From Chryseobacterium elymi (GTDB lineage Bacteria > Bacteroidota > Bacteroidia > Flavobacteriales > Weeksellaceae): a stretch of DNA of 64,000 bases. Of the stretch, positions 18,015 to 26,594 are shown one piece after another (position 1 is the stretch's first letter; each line of letters opens with the position of its first letter). Below the pieces are notes generated by a model, which was not told the DNA's origin, ran no database searches, and saw only the letters and a program-made list of their open reading frames with translations. The position numbers were made by a program, and so were the translations under genes. The stretch covers positions 372,001 to 436,000 of the forward strand of contig NZ_QNUH01000001.1 in NCBI RefSeq assembly GCF_003385495.1, written 5' to 3'.

Positions 18015-18849
18015 ATTCAAATAGGTTTTGATGGTTTGATACTAAAGTTCCGTTCGTTACAGATTTAAAGTAAATCCCTTCCTGTATAGGTGTTTCCAGC
18101 CACGAAAATTCTTCATGCAGATTAACAACCTTTCCTATCACGACCAGCGATGGGGATACAAAGTCTTTATTCCCAAAATTTGCATGAAAATCTTCTATGG
18201 ATGAGGTATATACTTTCTGATAAGGCGTAGTAGCCTGCTCAATAACTGCAATTTTTTTGTCACCGGTCTTCCCTAATGCTAAAAATTTATCTACCAGTCC
18301 GTTAAGGTTTCCTTTAGACATATAAAAGACAAGGGTATCCTCTGATGTTCCCAGTTCTTTCCAGTATTCATCACTGAGAATTTCTGTTTTATAATAGGTC
18401 AGGAACCGAACCGATGTGGCATAGCCTCTTGCCGTTAAAGGTATTCCAGCATAGGCCGCTGCTCCTGAAGCTGCTGTAATTCCAGGGATGATTTCAAATG
18501 TGATATAATGCTCTTTGAGGGCTTTCAATTCGTCCAGAACATTGGAAAAAAAGGAGATGTCGCCACCTTTAAGCCTTACCACGGTTTTTCCCTGAGAAGC
18601 ATAGCCAACAATTAATGTATTGATGCGGGACTGCGGTGTAGAGGCATTTTTACTGCATTCTTTTCCGACATATATAATTTCTGCTTTTTTATTTGCGTAA
18701 CGGTCTATTATCTCAGAACTTACGAGGCGGTCACACAGGATAACGTCGGCCGAAGCAATGGCTTTTACAGCTTTTACAGTGATGAGATCGGGGTCGCCGG
18801 GCCCTGCACCTACAAGGAAAACCTGTGGTGAATTACTATTTTGTTTCAT
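18004..18849 (-). CDS. cobA: Uroporphyrinogen-III C-methyltransferase
   Basis: A single-domain SUMT. The N-terminus has FLVGAGPGDPDLITVKA, then CDRLVS. The SAM-binding loop VRLKGGDISFF follows at about 100-115, and GITAASGAAAYAGIPLT near 145-160. It makes precorrin-2 from uroporphyrinogen III, the precursor of siroheme for CysI. The other siroheme steps lie in the fusion protein at the end of the operon, so the CysG functions are split over two genes here. A C-terminal extension of about 40 residues goes beyond the usual SUMT end. It lies 24 bp after cysK. Confidence 0.93.
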   Translation of the reverse strand: MKQNSNSPQVFLVGAGPGDPDLITVKAVKAIASADVILCDRLVSSEIIDRYANKKAEIIYVGKECSKNASTPQSRINTLIVGYASQGKTVVRLKGGDISFFSNVLDELKALKEHYITFEIIPGITAASGAAAYAGIPLTARGYATSVRFLTYYKTEILSDEYWKELGTSEDTLVFYMSKGNLNGLVDKFLALGKTGDKKIAVIEQATTPYQKVYTSSIEDFHANFGNKDFVSPSLVVIGKVVNLHEEFSWLETPIQEGIYFKSVTNGTLVSNHQNLFEYAV

Positions 18850-18873
18850 TTTTAATCTTTTTATTAGAGGTGT

Positions 18874-19785
18874 CTAGAACAGGCCTTCTATGGACAGGTA
18901 TCTTTCGCCTGTATCATAGTTGACCGTTAGAATGGTAGATCCTTCAGAAATTTCAGGCAGTTTCTTTGCTACTGCAGCTAAAGCTGCTCCTGTTGAAATC
19001 CCAACGAAAAGGCCTTCTTTTTTGGCGGCATCTTTTGTGTATTCAAAAGCTTCATCTTTATTGATCTGAACAATTTCATCTAATATGGCGGTATCCAGTA
19101 TGGACGGGATAAATCCGGCACCCAACCCCTGCAGAGGATGTGGAGCGGGAGCACCTCCACTAAGTACGGGAGACAGTTCGGGCTCAACAGCAATTACTTT
19201 GATATTGGGAAACTTCTGCTTAAGGACCTGGGCAATTCCGGTGATATGTCCTCCGGTTCCGACTCCGGTGATAAGGTAATCAAGTCCTTCCGGAAAGTCT
19301 TTGAGGATTTCTTGGGCTGTGGTTTCTATATGGACTTTTACATTAGCCGGATTATCAAATTGTCTCGGGATCCATGAATTTGGGGTTTCTTTTGCCAGTT
19401 CTTCTGCTTTTTCAATGGCTCCTTTCATTCCTTTTTCTCTTGGAGTCAGAACGAATTCTGCTCCGTATGATTCCATAATTTTACGGCGTTCCAAACTCAT
19501 ACTTTCGGGCATCACGAGAATCAGCTTATAGTTTTTTACAGCAGCTACCAGGGCAAGTCCAATTCCTGTGTTCCCGCTTGTAGGTTCTATAATGATGCTG
19601 TCTTTATTCAAAAGACCTTTAGCTTCAGCATCTTCGATCATTGATAAAGCAATTCTGTCTTTGATGCTTCCCCCCGGATTTGCTTTTTCCAGTTTGATCC
19701 AGACGTCATGCCCGGCACCGAAAAGCTTATTAATTTTTACGACCGGGGTATTTCCGATAGTTTCTAATGTATTTTGGAACTTCAT
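18874..19785 (-). CDS. cysK: Cysteine synthase A (O-acetylserine sulfhydrylase)
   Basis: A PLP enzyme of 303 residues. The PLP lysine is in [14 protein letters not shown] near residue 43, the substrate loop is [12 protein letters not shown], the phosphate-binding loop is [11 protein letters not shown] and the C-terminal serine loop is [11 protein letters not shown]. It joins sulfide to O-acetylserine to give cysteine. It is encoded between cysE and cobA in the operon, 29 bp after cysE. The two enzymes are known in other bacteria to form the cysteine synthase complex through the CysE C-terminal tail. Confidence 0.95.
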   Translation of the reverse strand: MKFQNTLETIGNTPVVKINKLFGAGHDVWIKLEKANPGGSIKDRIALSMIEDAEAKGLLNKDSIIIEPTSGNTGIGLALVAAVKNYKLILVMPESMSLERRKIMESYGAEFVLTPREKGMKGAIEKAEELAKETPNSWIPRQFDNPANVKVHIETTAQEILKDFPEGLDYLITGVGTGGHITGIAQVLKQKFPNIKVIAVEPELSPVLSGGAPAPHPLQGLGAGFIPSILDTAILDEIVQINKDEAFEYTKDAAKKEGLFVGISTGAALAAVAKKLPEISEGSTILTVNYDTGERYLSIEGLF

Positions 19786-19814
19786 ACCGATTCAATTTTA
19801 TATTGTTTTGTTGT

Positions 19815-20645
19815 TTATATCACAAATGTTAAAGATTCGGGAAGAGGTCCGTTATCTTTTATTTTTATTTCACTTTTATTATAGACTAAGGAATTGGAAG
19901 GTACATTTTGGGTGATCCATACATTTCCTCCTATGATGCTGTCTCTGCCGATGGTTGTATCTCCTCCTAAAATGGTTGCCCCTGAGTAAATGATCACGTA
20001 ATCTTCAATATTGGGATGCCTTTTCTCATTAGCTTTATCTTTTGAAACATTTAAAGCTCCCAGCGTTACTCCCTGATATAGCTTCACATGATTGCCAATC
20101 ACTGTTGTTTCTCCGATCACTATTCCGGTTCCGTGGTCTATAAAGAAATGGTCTCCAATGACGGCTCCGGGATGAATATCTATTCCTGTCCTGCTGTGCG
20201 CATATTCTGAGATGACACGTGGCAGTGTTTTTACTTTTTGAACCCAAAGCTGATGCGAAATCCTATAGACATAGGTTGCAAAAAAACCTGGATAAGAGAG
20301 AAGTATTTCTTCCAAAGACTCTGTTGCGGGATCAAATTCCAGGATAGATTCAGCATCGAGAATCAACTTATCATAGATATTTGGCAGGGCCAGAAAAAAA
20401 GCATTGGCCTGATTGTCAACGGAAACCTCATCAACCTCTGTACTTCCTATTAAATCAAAAAGAAGCTTATTCAGCATTTCAAAATCCTGATCAAGCTGAT
20501 CACCCGTGTTTATCTGTTTGGGAAGAAACAGGAGGTTATACAGCTCCATGACAAACTTTTCCATTTTGTTCTGATCAAAGAAACTGATAGAGCTGTTTTG
20601 CTTTTTTTCAAGGATTCTCTTAATAAAATGATCTGATATCTCCAT
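19815..20645 (-). CDS. cysE: Serine O-acetyltransferase
   Basis: An N-terminal helical region of about 150 residues is followed by a left-handed beta-helix of hexapeptide repeats (IHPGAVIGDHFFIDHGTG, IVIGETTVIG, QGVTLGAL, GATILGGDTTIG). Catalytic residues of the family are expected at the DHGTG and the following His. The length (276) and layout fit the long, plant- and Bacteroidetes-like serine acetyltransferases. It makes O-acetylserine for CysK, encoded next. The C-terminus ends PESLTFVI; an Ile end is what CysE needs to dock into CysK. Confidence 0.93.
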   Translation of the reverse strand: MEISDHFIKRILEKKQNSSISFFDQNKMEKFVMELYNLLFLPKQINTGDQLDQDFEMLNKLLFDLIGSTEVDEVSVDNQANAFFLALPNIYDKLILDAESILEFDPATESLEEILLSYPGFFATYVYRISHQLWVQKVKTLPRVISEYAHSRTGIDIHPGAVIGDHFFIDHGTGIVIGETTVIGNHVKLYQGVTLGALNVSKDKANEKRHPNIEDYVIIYSGATILGGDTTIGRDSIIGGNVWITQNVPSNSLVYNKSEIKIKDNGPLPESLTFVI

Positions 20646-20648
20646 TTT

Positions 20649-21887
20649 CTACTGAATTATACAGGCTGCTACGGTTGCATTGGATGTTTCATCTACCAGA
20701 ATAGCGGAACCTGTTTTTTTATTGCTTATAAAATCATCAAATACTAAAGGCTGTGCCATCCGTATGGTTACTTTTGCAATTTCATTGAGTCTGATGTCTT
20801 CTTCTGCCGTTTCTTTTTCCAGTGTATTGACATTAATTTTGTAGTCAACCTGTTTTACCACGGCTTTTAACTGTCTGCTGTGATGTTGCAGCAGGTACTT
20901 ATTGCCCGGCTGCAGGGCTTTATGATCAAGCCAGCACAGCAATACTTCTATTTCTTTTTCAACATTCGGAAGCTCTTCTGCCGAGGTAAAGAAATCTCCT
21001 CTGCTTACATCTATATCATCTTTAATCTGGATGACAGCAGGCTGTCCTTCAAATGCTTCCTGTACTTCAGCTCCGTTAATTTCTATTGCAGAAATTTCTG
21101 TAATGATCCCTGCCGGAAGTATAGCTATTTTATTTCCTTTCTGAAAGCTTCCGCTTACAATTTGCCCGGCATAACCGCGGTAATCATGCAATTCTTCGGT
21201 TTGCGGACGGATAACATACTGCACCTGAAAACGGCTGCCGCTGTTTTGCACCTGATCAAGCTGTACTTCTTCCAGGTATTCAAGAAGGGAACTTCCTTTA
21301 TACCAGTCTGTAACAGGAGATAAGGCAACGATATTATCCCCTTTCAATGCTGAAATCGGAAAATAGGTAACATCATTCAAACCCAGCTCTTCTGCGATCT
21401 TAGAATATTCTGCTTTTATGGTTTCAAAAACATCTTCTGAATAATCCACCATGTCCATTTTATTGATCGCAACAGCTACTTTTTTCAGCTTAAGCAATGA
21501 GGCAATAATGGAATGTCTTCTAGTCTGCTCAATAACTCCTTTACGAGCATCGATGAGAATGACCATAAGATCTGAGTTAGAGGCTCCGGTTATCATGTTT
21601 CGGGTATACTGAACATGTCCCGGAGCATCTGCAATAATAAATTTTCTTTTTGATGTCGAAAAATATCGGTAAGCAACATCAATGGTAATTCCCTGCTCTC
21701 TTTCTGCACGGAGCCCATCCGTTAAAAGAGCCAGGTCTACCCCATCATCGTTTTTATTTTTAGAGTGTTTTTCAAGTACTTCCAGCTGATCCTGCAAAAT
21801 ACTCTTGCTATCGTAAAGCAGTCTTCCGATGAGGGTACTTTTACCGTCATCTACGCTTCCTGCTGTTATTAATCTTAATATATCCAC
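20649..21887 (-). CDS. cysN: Sulfate adenylyltransferase subunit 1 (GTPase)
   Basis: A translation-factor-like GTPase: P-loop AGSVDDGKSTLIGRLLYD at 9-26, G2/G3 region with GITIDVAYRYF and DAPGHVQYTRNM, and G4 NKMD. Two beta-barrel domains follow. There is no CysC (APS kinase) domain at the C-terminus, in agreement with direct APS reduction. The start is GTG at 21887: an in-frame TAA stands three codons upstream and the family begins with MDILR, so the choice is firm. It pairs with CysD, encoded 52 bp upstream, to activate sulfate to APS. It ends 3 bp before cysE. Confidence 0.94.
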   Translation of the reverse strand: MDILRLITAGSVDDGKSTLIGRLLYDSKSILQDQLEVLEKHSKNKNDDGVDLALLTDGLRAEREQGITIDVAYRYFSTSKRKFIIADAPGHVQYTRNMITGASNSDLMVILIDARKGVIEQTRRHSIIASLLKLKKVAVAINKMDMVDYSEDVFETIKAEYSKIAEELGLNDVTYFPISALKGDNIVALSPVTDWYKGSSLLEYLEEVQLDQVQNSGSRFQVQYVIRPQTEELHDYRGYAGQIVSGSFQKGNKIAILPAGIITEISAIEINGAEVQEAFEGQPAVIQIKDDIDVSRGDFFTSAEELPNVEKEIEVLLCWLDHKALQPGNKYLLQHHSRQLKAVVKQVDYKINVNTLEKETAEEDIRLNEIAKVTIRMAQPLVFDDFISNKKTGSAILVDETSNATVAACIIQ

Positions 21888-21939
21888 GATTTTTTATTTA
21901 TGAGTGATACATGATAAATAATGTCTGATTGATTATCTA

Positions 21940-22848
21940 TTAGAAATAGCCTCCTTTTTTCCGGTCTTCCATGGCCGCTTCTGTAACACGGTCGTCAATT
22001 CTGGTCTCTCCTCTTTCTGATATTCTGGTGGCTACAATTTCTTCAATTACCCGGTCAACGGTAGCCGCTTCAGATTCTACGGCAGCGGTACAGGTCATAT
22101 CTCCTACTGTGCGGTAACGGATCCGTTTTGTTGTTACAATGTCACTTTCTTCCAGTACGGCAAATTCAGAATTAGCTATCCATTGCCCATTAAGGTCTAC
22201 AACTTCTCTTTCATGCGAAAAGTAAATAGATGGCAGGTCTATATGCTCTCTGCGAATGTAGTTCCATACATCCAATTCGGTCCAGTTACTTATCGGGAAA
22301 ACCCTTACATTTTCACCTTTATGAATTTTTCCATTGAAAATATTCCACAACTCCGGTCTTTGAAGTTTGGGGTCCCATTGCCCGAATTCATCCCTTACAG
22401 AAAATATTCTTTCTTTTGCCCGGGCTTTTTCCTCATCTCGTCTTGCTCCCCCGACGCATGAGTCGAATTCAAACTCTTCAATTACATCAAGCAGTGTAAA
22501 GGTTTGCAGCCAGTTACGGCTTGGAAACTTGCCTTTCGGTTCAGTCAGTTTTCTTTTCTGAATAGTATCTTCCACTTTCCGTACAACCAGGTCCACATTC
22601 ATTTCTCCGGCCAGCTGATCTCTGAAATCTAAAACCTCCTGAAAATTGTGTCCGGTATCTACATGTACAAATGTAAAAGGGATCTTTCCGTGTGGAAATG
22701 CTTTTGCTGCCAGATGGGCCAGAACAATGCTGTCTTTTCCGCCACTGAACAGTAAAGCAGGTCGCTCAAACTGTCCCGCTACCTCTCTCAGGATATAAAT
22801 GGACTCGGATTCTAGCTGGTCTAAATAATTTAAATGATATAATGACAT
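21940..22848 (-). CDS. cysD: Sulfate adenylyltransferase subunit 2
   Basis: A PP-loop ATPase with LLFSGGKDSIVL near residue 30, then FVHVDTGHNFQE, VGGARRDEEKARAKER and FPISNWTELDVW. The true start is taken as the ATG at 22848, giving 302 residues beginning MSLYHLNYLDQLESESI, the normal CysD beginning and length. Longer versions reaching back to 22965 would overlap cysH by over 100 bp. It lies 10 bp after cysH. With CysN it makes APS from sulfate and ATP. Confidence 0.95.
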   Translation of the reverse strand: MSLYHLNYLDQLESESIYILREVAGQFERPALLFSGGKDSIVLAHLAAKAFPHGKIPFTFVHVDTGHNFQEVLDFRDQLAGEMNVDLVVRKVEDTIQKRKLTEPKGKFPSRNWLQTFTLLDVIEEFEFDSCVGGARRDEEKARAKERIFSVRDEFGQWDPKLQRPELWNIFNGKIHKGENVRVFPISNWTELDVWNYIRREHIDLPSIYFSHEREVVDLNGQWIANSEFAVLEESDIVTTKRIRYRTVGDMTCTAAVESEAATVDRVIEEIVATRISERGETRIDDRVTEAAMEDRKKGGYF

Positions 22849-22858
22849 AGTATATTTT

Positions 22859-23572
22859 TTATTGATGAACATGTAAGCCGCATTCTTTCTTATCGGCATC
22901 TTCCCACCACCATCGGCCGGCTCTGAAATCTTCGCCCTCTTTGATCGCTCTGGTGCAGGGTTCACATCCGATGCTTACAAATCCTTTCTTGTGAAGATGA
23001 TTATAAGGAAGGTGATGGGTTTTTACATAGTCTGCCACCTGTTCTGTGGTCCAGTGAAGGATAGGATGAAACTTAATAATCTGATGATCGGAGTCCCACT
23101 CCAGCTGCGGCATTTCTTTCCTGCCAGCAGAATGCTGAGACCTTAAGCCTGTAATCCAGACTTTATATCCCTGAAGGGCCTTTTTCAGAGGCTGAACCTT
23201 TCGGATGTCACAGCAAGCTTTTCTATTTTCTACTGACTGGTAAAAGGAATCCGGTCCGTTTTCCGAGACGAATTTCTGCAGTGCTTCCGGGTCGGGGTAA
23301 TAGGCTTTGATGTTCTTTTTGAAAAAAGCCCTGGATGAGGTCCAGGTTTCGTAGGTCTGTTCAAAAAGTCTCCCGGTATCGAGCGTAAAAACATCAATAT
23401 TAATATTTTTTATCAGATGATTCACAACCTGATCTTCATAGCTGAAGCTGGTAGAAAATATAACTTCCCCTGGAAATTTTTCTGCCAGAACATGCAAAAA
23501 ATCGGCATTAAAAACACCTGTAGTGGCATTTTCAATAAGGTTATTGAATTCTATTTTCAGAGCGTTTTCCAT
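22859..23572 (-). CDS. cysH: APS/PAPS reductase, Fe-S type
   Basis: A PP-loop reductase: STSFSYEDQ and LDTGRLFEQTYE near the N-terminus and TGLRSQHS at about 141-148. Cysteine pairs Cys120-Cys121 (ACCDIRK) and Cys203/Cys206 (GCEPC) are the [4Fe-4S] signature of APS-type reductases. Catalytic Cys231 lies in the C-terminal ECGLH. With no CysC in the operon, APS is the likely substrate. It is the first enzyme gene after the Rrf2 regulator and has its own promoter and a candidate operator at 23595-23638. Confidence 0.94.
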   Translation of the reverse strand: MENALKIEFNNLIENATTGVFNADFLHVLAEKFPGEVIFSTSFSYEDQVVNHLIKNINIDVFTLDTGRLFEQTYETWTSSRAFFKKNIKAYYPDPEALQKFVSENGPDSFYQSVENRKACCDIRKVQPLKKALQGYKVWITGLRSQHSAGRKEMPQLEWDSDHQIIKFHPILHWTTEQVADYVKTHHLPYNHLHKKGFVSIGCEPCTRAIKEGEDFRAGRWWWEDADKKECGLHVHQ

Positions 23573-23594
23573 TTTTAATTGAAATTAACTTCTG

Positions 23595-23638
23595 CAAATA
23601 TATACAAATCCTATTTATCCTACCAAATTAGTAGGATA
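23595..23638 (-). promoter_or_regulatory. cysH operon promoter with overlapping candidate Rrf2 operator
   Basis: On the minus strand TATATTTG (23595-23602) matches the Bacteroidetes -7 element TAnnTTTG, and a TTG (23624-23626) lies 21 nt upstream. A perfect inverted repeat, TATCCTAC-N7-GTAGGATA (23616-23638), overlaps the TTG. A protein bound there would block the promoter. The upstream neighbour encodes an Rrf2 regulator. Confidence 0.7.
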
Positions 23639-23656
23639 TAAAAATTAAAAAAAATT

Positions 23657-24073
23657 TCAACTGTTTTTTATAAAGGAAGTAAGGGTAGCTTCCATCATGC
23701 TTTTTCTGGTTTTTTCTCTTACTATGATCAGTTCATTTCTAAGATAGCATGTCGCTTCATCAACACAGTCGTCACAAGGTTCATAAAAATTTATTGAAAT
23801 ACAGGGAGTTAACGCAATCGGGCCTTCAAAAATACGGTAAATATCTGCCAACGAGATGTCGTCAGGAGATTTCAGGAGATAATAGCCGCCTGCTGTTCCC
23901 TGCTTACTGTTGACCAGCTTGGCTCTTTTCAGCTCAAGAAGAATCTGTTCTAAAAACTTTTTGGAAATATTCTCATCCTGTGCGATAATAGCAGTTGACA
24001 AAAACCCCTGATTGTAGTTTCTTGCTAACCTGACCATTGCTTTTAAAGCATATTTGCAACGTTTGGACATCAT
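23657..24073 (-). CDS. Rrf2-family transcriptional regulator, likely regulator of the cys operon
   Basis: A winged helix-turn-helix typical of Rrf2 fills residues 1-80: KRCKYALKAMVRLARN, then ISKKFLEQILLELKRAKLV and KQGTAGGYYL. Residues 90-115 hold four cysteines (PCISIN, EPCDDC, EATCYL), of which some may bind an Fe-S cluster or sense thiols; the spacing is not the plain IscR pattern. It lies 84 bp upstream of cysH on the same strand with an inverted repeat between them. Cysteine-, O-acetylserine- or redox-dependent control like that of CymR or IscR is an inference. Confidence 0.9.
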   Translation of the reverse strand: MMSKRCKYALKAMVRLARNYNQGFLSTAIIAQDENISKKFLEQILLELKRAKLVNSKQGTAGGYYLLKSPDDISLADIYRIFEGPIALTPCISINFYEPCDDCVDEATCYLRNELIIVREKTRKSMMEATLTSFIKNS

Positions 24074-24180
24074 AATTGATGCAAGTTATGATAATTTATT
24101 TGATTATCGAAATCACTGTCTGGAATTGAAAAAACAGAAACTCTTTTACGGGTTGCAATATGCCAGAAAGATGGCCTAAA

Positions 24181-24213
24181 TTTGAAAATTGAAAAATTTA
24201 CATTGTATATTTG
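24181..24213 (+). promoter_or_regulatory. Bacteroidetes-type promoter for pepT
   Basis: TTTG at 24181-24184 stands 21 nt before TATATTTG at 24206-24213, and the pepT ATG at 24231 follows 17 nt later. The form and spacing fit the Bacteroidetes consensus. Confidence 0.55.
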
Positions 24214-24230
24214 TTGGAAATTTATGATTG

Positions 24231-25478
24231 ATGAGTATAATAGAATTCAACCCATTGTGGAAAGAGAAATTATTAAACCGTTTTCTCGCGTATGTAAAAA
24301 TATATTCAACCAGTGATGCAGAAAGCGAAACGACTCCTTCTACTCCACGCCAGTGGGACATTGCAAAATATATTACTGAGGAACTGAAAACTATTGGTCT
24401 GGAAGATGTTTCTCTTGATGACAATGGTTATATTATGGGATATATTCCTTCTAACCTGGAAGATGATAACAGACCTACCATTGGTTTTATCTCACATTAT
24501 GATACTTCACCGGATTTCAGTGGTGAAAATGTGAAACCACAGATTTGGGAAAACTATAACGGAAGCGATCTTCTGTTAAATGAAACCACCGGATTCACGC
24601 TGTCTTCTTCAAAATTTGAAAGCTTAAAACAACATATCGGGCAAACGCTGATCACTACAGACGGAAATACGCTTTTGGGAGCTGATGACAAGGCTGGCTG
24701 TGCAGAAATTGTAACGGCTGCCGAATATCTTATAGCGCATCCGGAAATTAAGCACGGAAGAGTTGCTGTAGGATTTACGCCTGATGAAGAGATTGGAAGA
24801 GGAGCCCATAAATTTGATGTAGCTAAATTCGGCGCGGAATGGGCTTATACTATGGACGGCAGTGAAGTGGGAGAATTGGAATATGAAAACTTCAATGCTG
24901 CAGGAGCTGTGGTAAAAATCCACGGATTGAGCGTTCACCCGGGTTACGCTTACGGAAAAATGGTGAATGCCGGTCTTTTAGCCGCTGAATTTATCCAGAT
25001 GCTTCCAGAGAATGAAACTCCGGCTATAACTAAAGGTTTTGACGGATTCTATCATTTAATGGATATTACAGCTGATATTTCTGAGGCTAAGCTTCAATAT
25101 ATCATCCGTGATCATGATGAGGAAAAATATGAAGCCAGAAAAAAATTCATGCAGGAAAAAGTAGCTGAATTCAATCAAAAGCATGGGGAAGGAACCGCTG
25201 AAGTTGAAATCAAAGAGCAGTACAGAAACATGAAGCAGCAGTTTGAAGGAAAAATGCACATCATCGACCTTGCTGCAAAAGCCATGAAAGAAGCTGGTAT
25301 TGAACCTAAAATCAAAGCGATCAGAGGAGGTACAGACGGAGCCCAGCTATCATATATGGGACTTCCTTGTCCGAATATTTTTGCAGGAGGAATGAACTTC
25401 CACGGTCCTTACGAATATGTTGCTCTGGAAAGTATGGAAAAAGCAACTGAGGTGATCATTAATATTGTAAAAGTTTAA
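24231..25478 (+). CDS. pepT: Peptidase T (tripeptide aminopeptidase)
   Basis: An M20-family dizinc peptidase. Metal ligands lie in ISHYDTSPD (His, Asp), GADDKAGCAE (Asp), TPDEEIGRG (catalytic Glu pair) and YTMDGS, and a C-terminal His lies in GGMNFHGPYE. The N-terminal YVKIYSTSD and a length of 415 residues from the ATG at 24231 fit PepT. It releases the N-terminal residue from tripeptides in the cytoplasm. It is divergent from the Rrf2 regulator and is followed 5 bp later by a TonB-C-like gene. Confidence 0.95.
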   Translation: MSIIEFNPLWKEKLLNRFLAYVKIYSTSDAESETTPSTPRQWDIAKYITEELKTIGLEDVSLDDNGYIMGYIPSNLEDDNRPTIGFISHYDTSPDFSGENVKPQIWENYNGSDLLLNETTGFTLSSSKFESLKQHIGQTLITTDGNTLLGADDKAGCAEIVTAAEYLIAHPEIKHGRVAVGFTPDEEIGRGAHKFDVAKFGAEWAYTMDGSEVGELEYENFNAAGAVVKIHGLSVHPGYAYGKMVNAGLLAAEFIQMLPENETPAITKGFDGFYHLMDITADISEAKLQYIIRDHDEEKYEARKKFMQEKVAEFNQKHGEGTAEVEIKEQYRNMKQQFEGKMHIIDLAAKAMKEAGIEPKIKAIRGGTDGAQLSYMGLPCPNIFAGGMNFHGPYEYVALESMEKATEVIINIVKV

Positions 25479-25483
25479 TACCT

Positions 25484-26053
25484 ATGAAAAAACTTTCAGC
25501 ATTAGCATTCATTCTGTTTTTTACATTCAGCAATGCCCAGGTATCTGAATTCCAGAAGGCAGATTCCAGGTATGAAAGAAAAATAAAATCTTTATACAAG
25601 AAATATCCGAAACCTAATGATGAAAGAACTAAGCAGGAGTGGCTAATTACTGAGGAAAAAATATCGGCATATAAAAATGCTTTAGAGAAAATTTCTGAGG
25701 AAGAAAAGAAAATGATAACGGACGCTCTACCTCCTATGGAGCCTAAGATCACCAGGGAAGCAGAATATGAGGCAGGAAAAGCTGCTTTTCAAAAGCTTTT
25801 AAATGAAGCGGTCGATCTTACTTTCCTGAATTTTGCAGTCAATCCCTATAAAATAAATTTGAAATTTACTTTAGACTCTAAGGGAAATGCTTCCAATGTG
25901 AAAGTAAAAGGAAATAATGAAGATGTGAATGCATTTATAGAAGCTGCTTTTTACCGGATCAGGGACAAAGGCAAATGGAAGCCTGCAGAATCGAATGGAC
26001 GACCTGTTCTTTCTGTGGTTAATCTTCCTTTACAATTAAATTTCAGTAAATAA
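25484..26053 (+). CDS. Exported TonB-C-like protein (189 aa)
   Basis: A signal peptide is clear (LSALAFILFFTFSNAQ, cleavage around residue 18). A charged, helical part with many Lys and Glu fills residues 20-110. The C-terminus from about 115 resembles the TonB C-terminal fold: KFTLDSKGNASNVKV and KWKPAESNGRPV, then a final beta strand. Two more proteins of this kind are encoded at 56463 and 58457. Without an N-terminal membrane anchor and Pro-rich part it is not a classical energy transducer; its periplasmic role is unknown. It lies 5 bp after pepT. Confidence 0.75.
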   Translation: MKKLSALAFILFFTFSNAQVSEFQKADSRYERKIKSLYKKYPKPNDERTKQEWLITEEKISAYKNALEKISEEEKKMITDALPPMEPKITREAEYEAGKAAFQKLLNEAVDLTFLNFAVNPYKINLKFTLDSKGNASNVKVKGNNEDVNAFIEAAFYRIRDKGKWKPAESNGRPVLSVVNLPLQLNFSK

Positions 26054-26058
26054 TAATC

Positions 26059-26084
26059 AAACCCGTTGTGTAGACAGCGGGTTT
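26059..26084 (+). terminator. Terminator after the TonB-C-like gene
   Basis: AAACCCGTTG and CAGCGGGTTT form a 10-bp stem with one wobble pair around a 6-nt loop, then TATAATTT. It lies just after the stop at 26053. Confidence 0.6.
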
Positions 26085-26204
26085 ATAATTTCATACAACT
26101 AAAAAAAATTACCCTCTATTATTTCTCTTATTAATGAAAAATAAATGTTTTTTTTGATTATATTTACTTCAACATCAAATTTTTAACTTTAAAAATCAAT
26201 TATT

Positions 26205-26444
26205 ATGAGAAAAATGAAAAAACTTTTGAGAAAGGATCTGTCAACGATTCTCGGTTCCGGAATAAGCGGATGTCATATGAATGGTGATTCTGCGTATTGC
26301 TGGACAGACTGTGAATGTGCTTTCGGGAACGGCTGTGAATTATATGAAGACGGAAATCCGGGAAAATGTATTACCATAGGCGGTGGAAATCCTGGTGGAG
26401 GTGGATGCATTCCACCAACCATTTGTGAAGAAGAGCCTTTTTAA
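26205..26444 (+). CDS. Cysteine-rich bacteriocin-like peptide with GG-type leader (79 aa)
   Basis: A basic leader, MKKLLRKDLSTILGSG, has the L-x3-L-x2-I-hydrophobic pattern and a G-S-G at 17-19 like double-Gly leaders of Flavobacteriia. The remainder (about 60 residues) holds eight cysteines at 23, 32, 36, 38, 44, 55, 68 and 74, and a Gly-rich hinge (GGGNPGGGG). The even cysteine count suggests up to four disulfides. A terminator follows directly. No peptidase-exporter gene lies adjacent. Activity is not shown by sequence; a secreted peptide is the inference. Confidence 0.75.
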   Translation: MRKMKKLLRKDLSTILGSGISGCHMNGDSAYCWTDCECAFGNGCELYEDGNPGKCITIGGGNPGGGGCIPPTICEEEPF

Positions 26445-26453
26445 CGAAAATTT

Positions 26454-26481
26454 ATCGGAAGTTAGATCTTCCGATTTTTTT
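26454..26481 (+). terminator. Terminator after the Cys-rich peptide gene
   Basis: ATCGGAAG and CTTCCGAT form a perfect 8-bp stem with a 6-nt loop, followed by a run of T. It starts 9 bp after the stop. Confidence 0.8.
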
Positions 26482-26594
26482 ATCCTTTTTCAGATAAAAC
26501 CAGAGTCTTATCCAGGCATTACTGCCGTTCATCAAATAAAATTTCATCGTTTCCCACATAGTTGTTGTTTTGCATCAAATTATTACAGCAATTT

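Noticed and set aside
22849..22965. Upstream extension of cysD by 39 residues
   Set aside because: It would overlap cysH by over 100 bp and is an Arg/Lys-rich reading of the cysH end; the ATG at 22848 gives the normal CysD start.
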